NCBI GenBank assembly: GCA_044445965.1
Contig: JBIOEJ010000227.1
Span: forward strand, 1-5,524
DNA: 5,524 bases
Origin: GAS188 sp044445965
GTDB taxonomy: Bacteria; Pseudomonadota; Alphaproteobacteria; Rhizobiales; Beijerinckiaceae
Direction of reading: 5' to 3'
The notes below the pieces were generated by a model. It was not told the origin of the DNA. It saw only the letters and a list, made by a program, of their open reading frames with translations, and ran no database searches. The stretch's first letter is position 1. The number at the start of each line of letters is the position of its first letter. Made by a program: the position numbers and the translations under genes. Shown one piece after another: positions 5,467 to 5,524 of the stretch.

Positions 5467-5524
5467 GAGGAGGGAGGGGGGAGGGGAGGGGCGGTTCCGC
5501 CCTTCAGCCCGCCCACTCTCACCC
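5467..5524. other. C-rich leader of the transporter operon with G-quadruplex-like tract on the plus strand
   Basis: The 58 bases before the permease GTG hold no gene start I can support. On the plus strand there are four G-tracts of three or more (5472-5474, 5476-5481, 5483-5486, 5488-5491) separated by single A residues, which fits an intramolecular G-quadruplex motif. It overlaps a short dyad, GGGCGG (5489-5494) with CCGCCC (5497-5502). Because the operon is read from the minus strand, the G-rich strand is the template and the mRNA leader is C-rich, lacking a normal ribosome binding site. The promoter is presumably beyond the window edge or hidden in this segment; I see no clear -35/-10. 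Confidence 0.5.

Noticed and set aside
1..5524. CRISPR array, tRNA/rRNA genes, insertion sequences or phage structural genes
   Set aside because: No regularly spaced repeats, no tRNA-like fold or rRNA sequence, and no transposase or integrase motif was seen on either strand.

Overview
The window is GC-rich (about 72% by hand count over 2641-2880) and densely coded, with overlapping ATGA-type gene junctions. It carries a fused LivH-LivM permease, a DUF2442/helix-turn-helix pair and a HigB/HigA-type pair. Together these suggest an alphaproteobacterium, most likely of the Hyphomicrobiales. I cannot name a genus from sequence alone, and no rRNA or tRNA is present to anchor taxonomy.

Layout, reading down the minus strand from the right end. 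A C-rich leader (G-quadruplex-like on the plus strand) lies at 5467-5524. It precedes a three-gene branched-chain-amino-acid-type (HAAT family) ABC transporter operon: a LivH-LivM fusion permease (5466-3589), LivG ATPase (3592-2825) and LivF ATPase (2825-2106). The junctions overlap by 4 bases and 1 base. A perfect 28-bp inverted repeat (3604-3631) encodes the tail of the permease and covers most of the livG Shine-Dalgarno sequence. No periplasmic binding protein is in the window, so the substrate is open.

Convergent to that operon, on the plus strand, sits a compact type II toxin-antitoxin cassette (1444-2045): a HigB/Gp49-like toxin followed by a HigA-like XRE antitoxin, overlapping by 4 bases. 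A perfect 16-bp palindrome (1419-1434) lies just upstream of the toxin start and is a likely autoregulatory operator. The start of the cassette has visibly lower GC (about 58% over 1441-1680) than the transporter genes, which suggests separate acquisition.

Divergent from the cassette, on the minus strand, is a complete classical short-chain dehydrogenase/reductase (1295-519). It is followed after 71 bases by a DUF2442 protein (447-166) and, with a 4-base overlap, a helix-turn-helix protein cut by the window edge (169 to 1).

All genes look intact apart from the edge-truncated one. The three groups (transporter, toxin-antitoxin, SDR plus DUF2442/HTH) have no evident shared pathway. I see no CRISPR array, insertion sequence, RNA gene or clearly novel multi-gene system. 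The most interesting signals are small: the intragenic hairpin at the livG ribosome binding site, the palindromic operator, and the G-rich tract before the permease.
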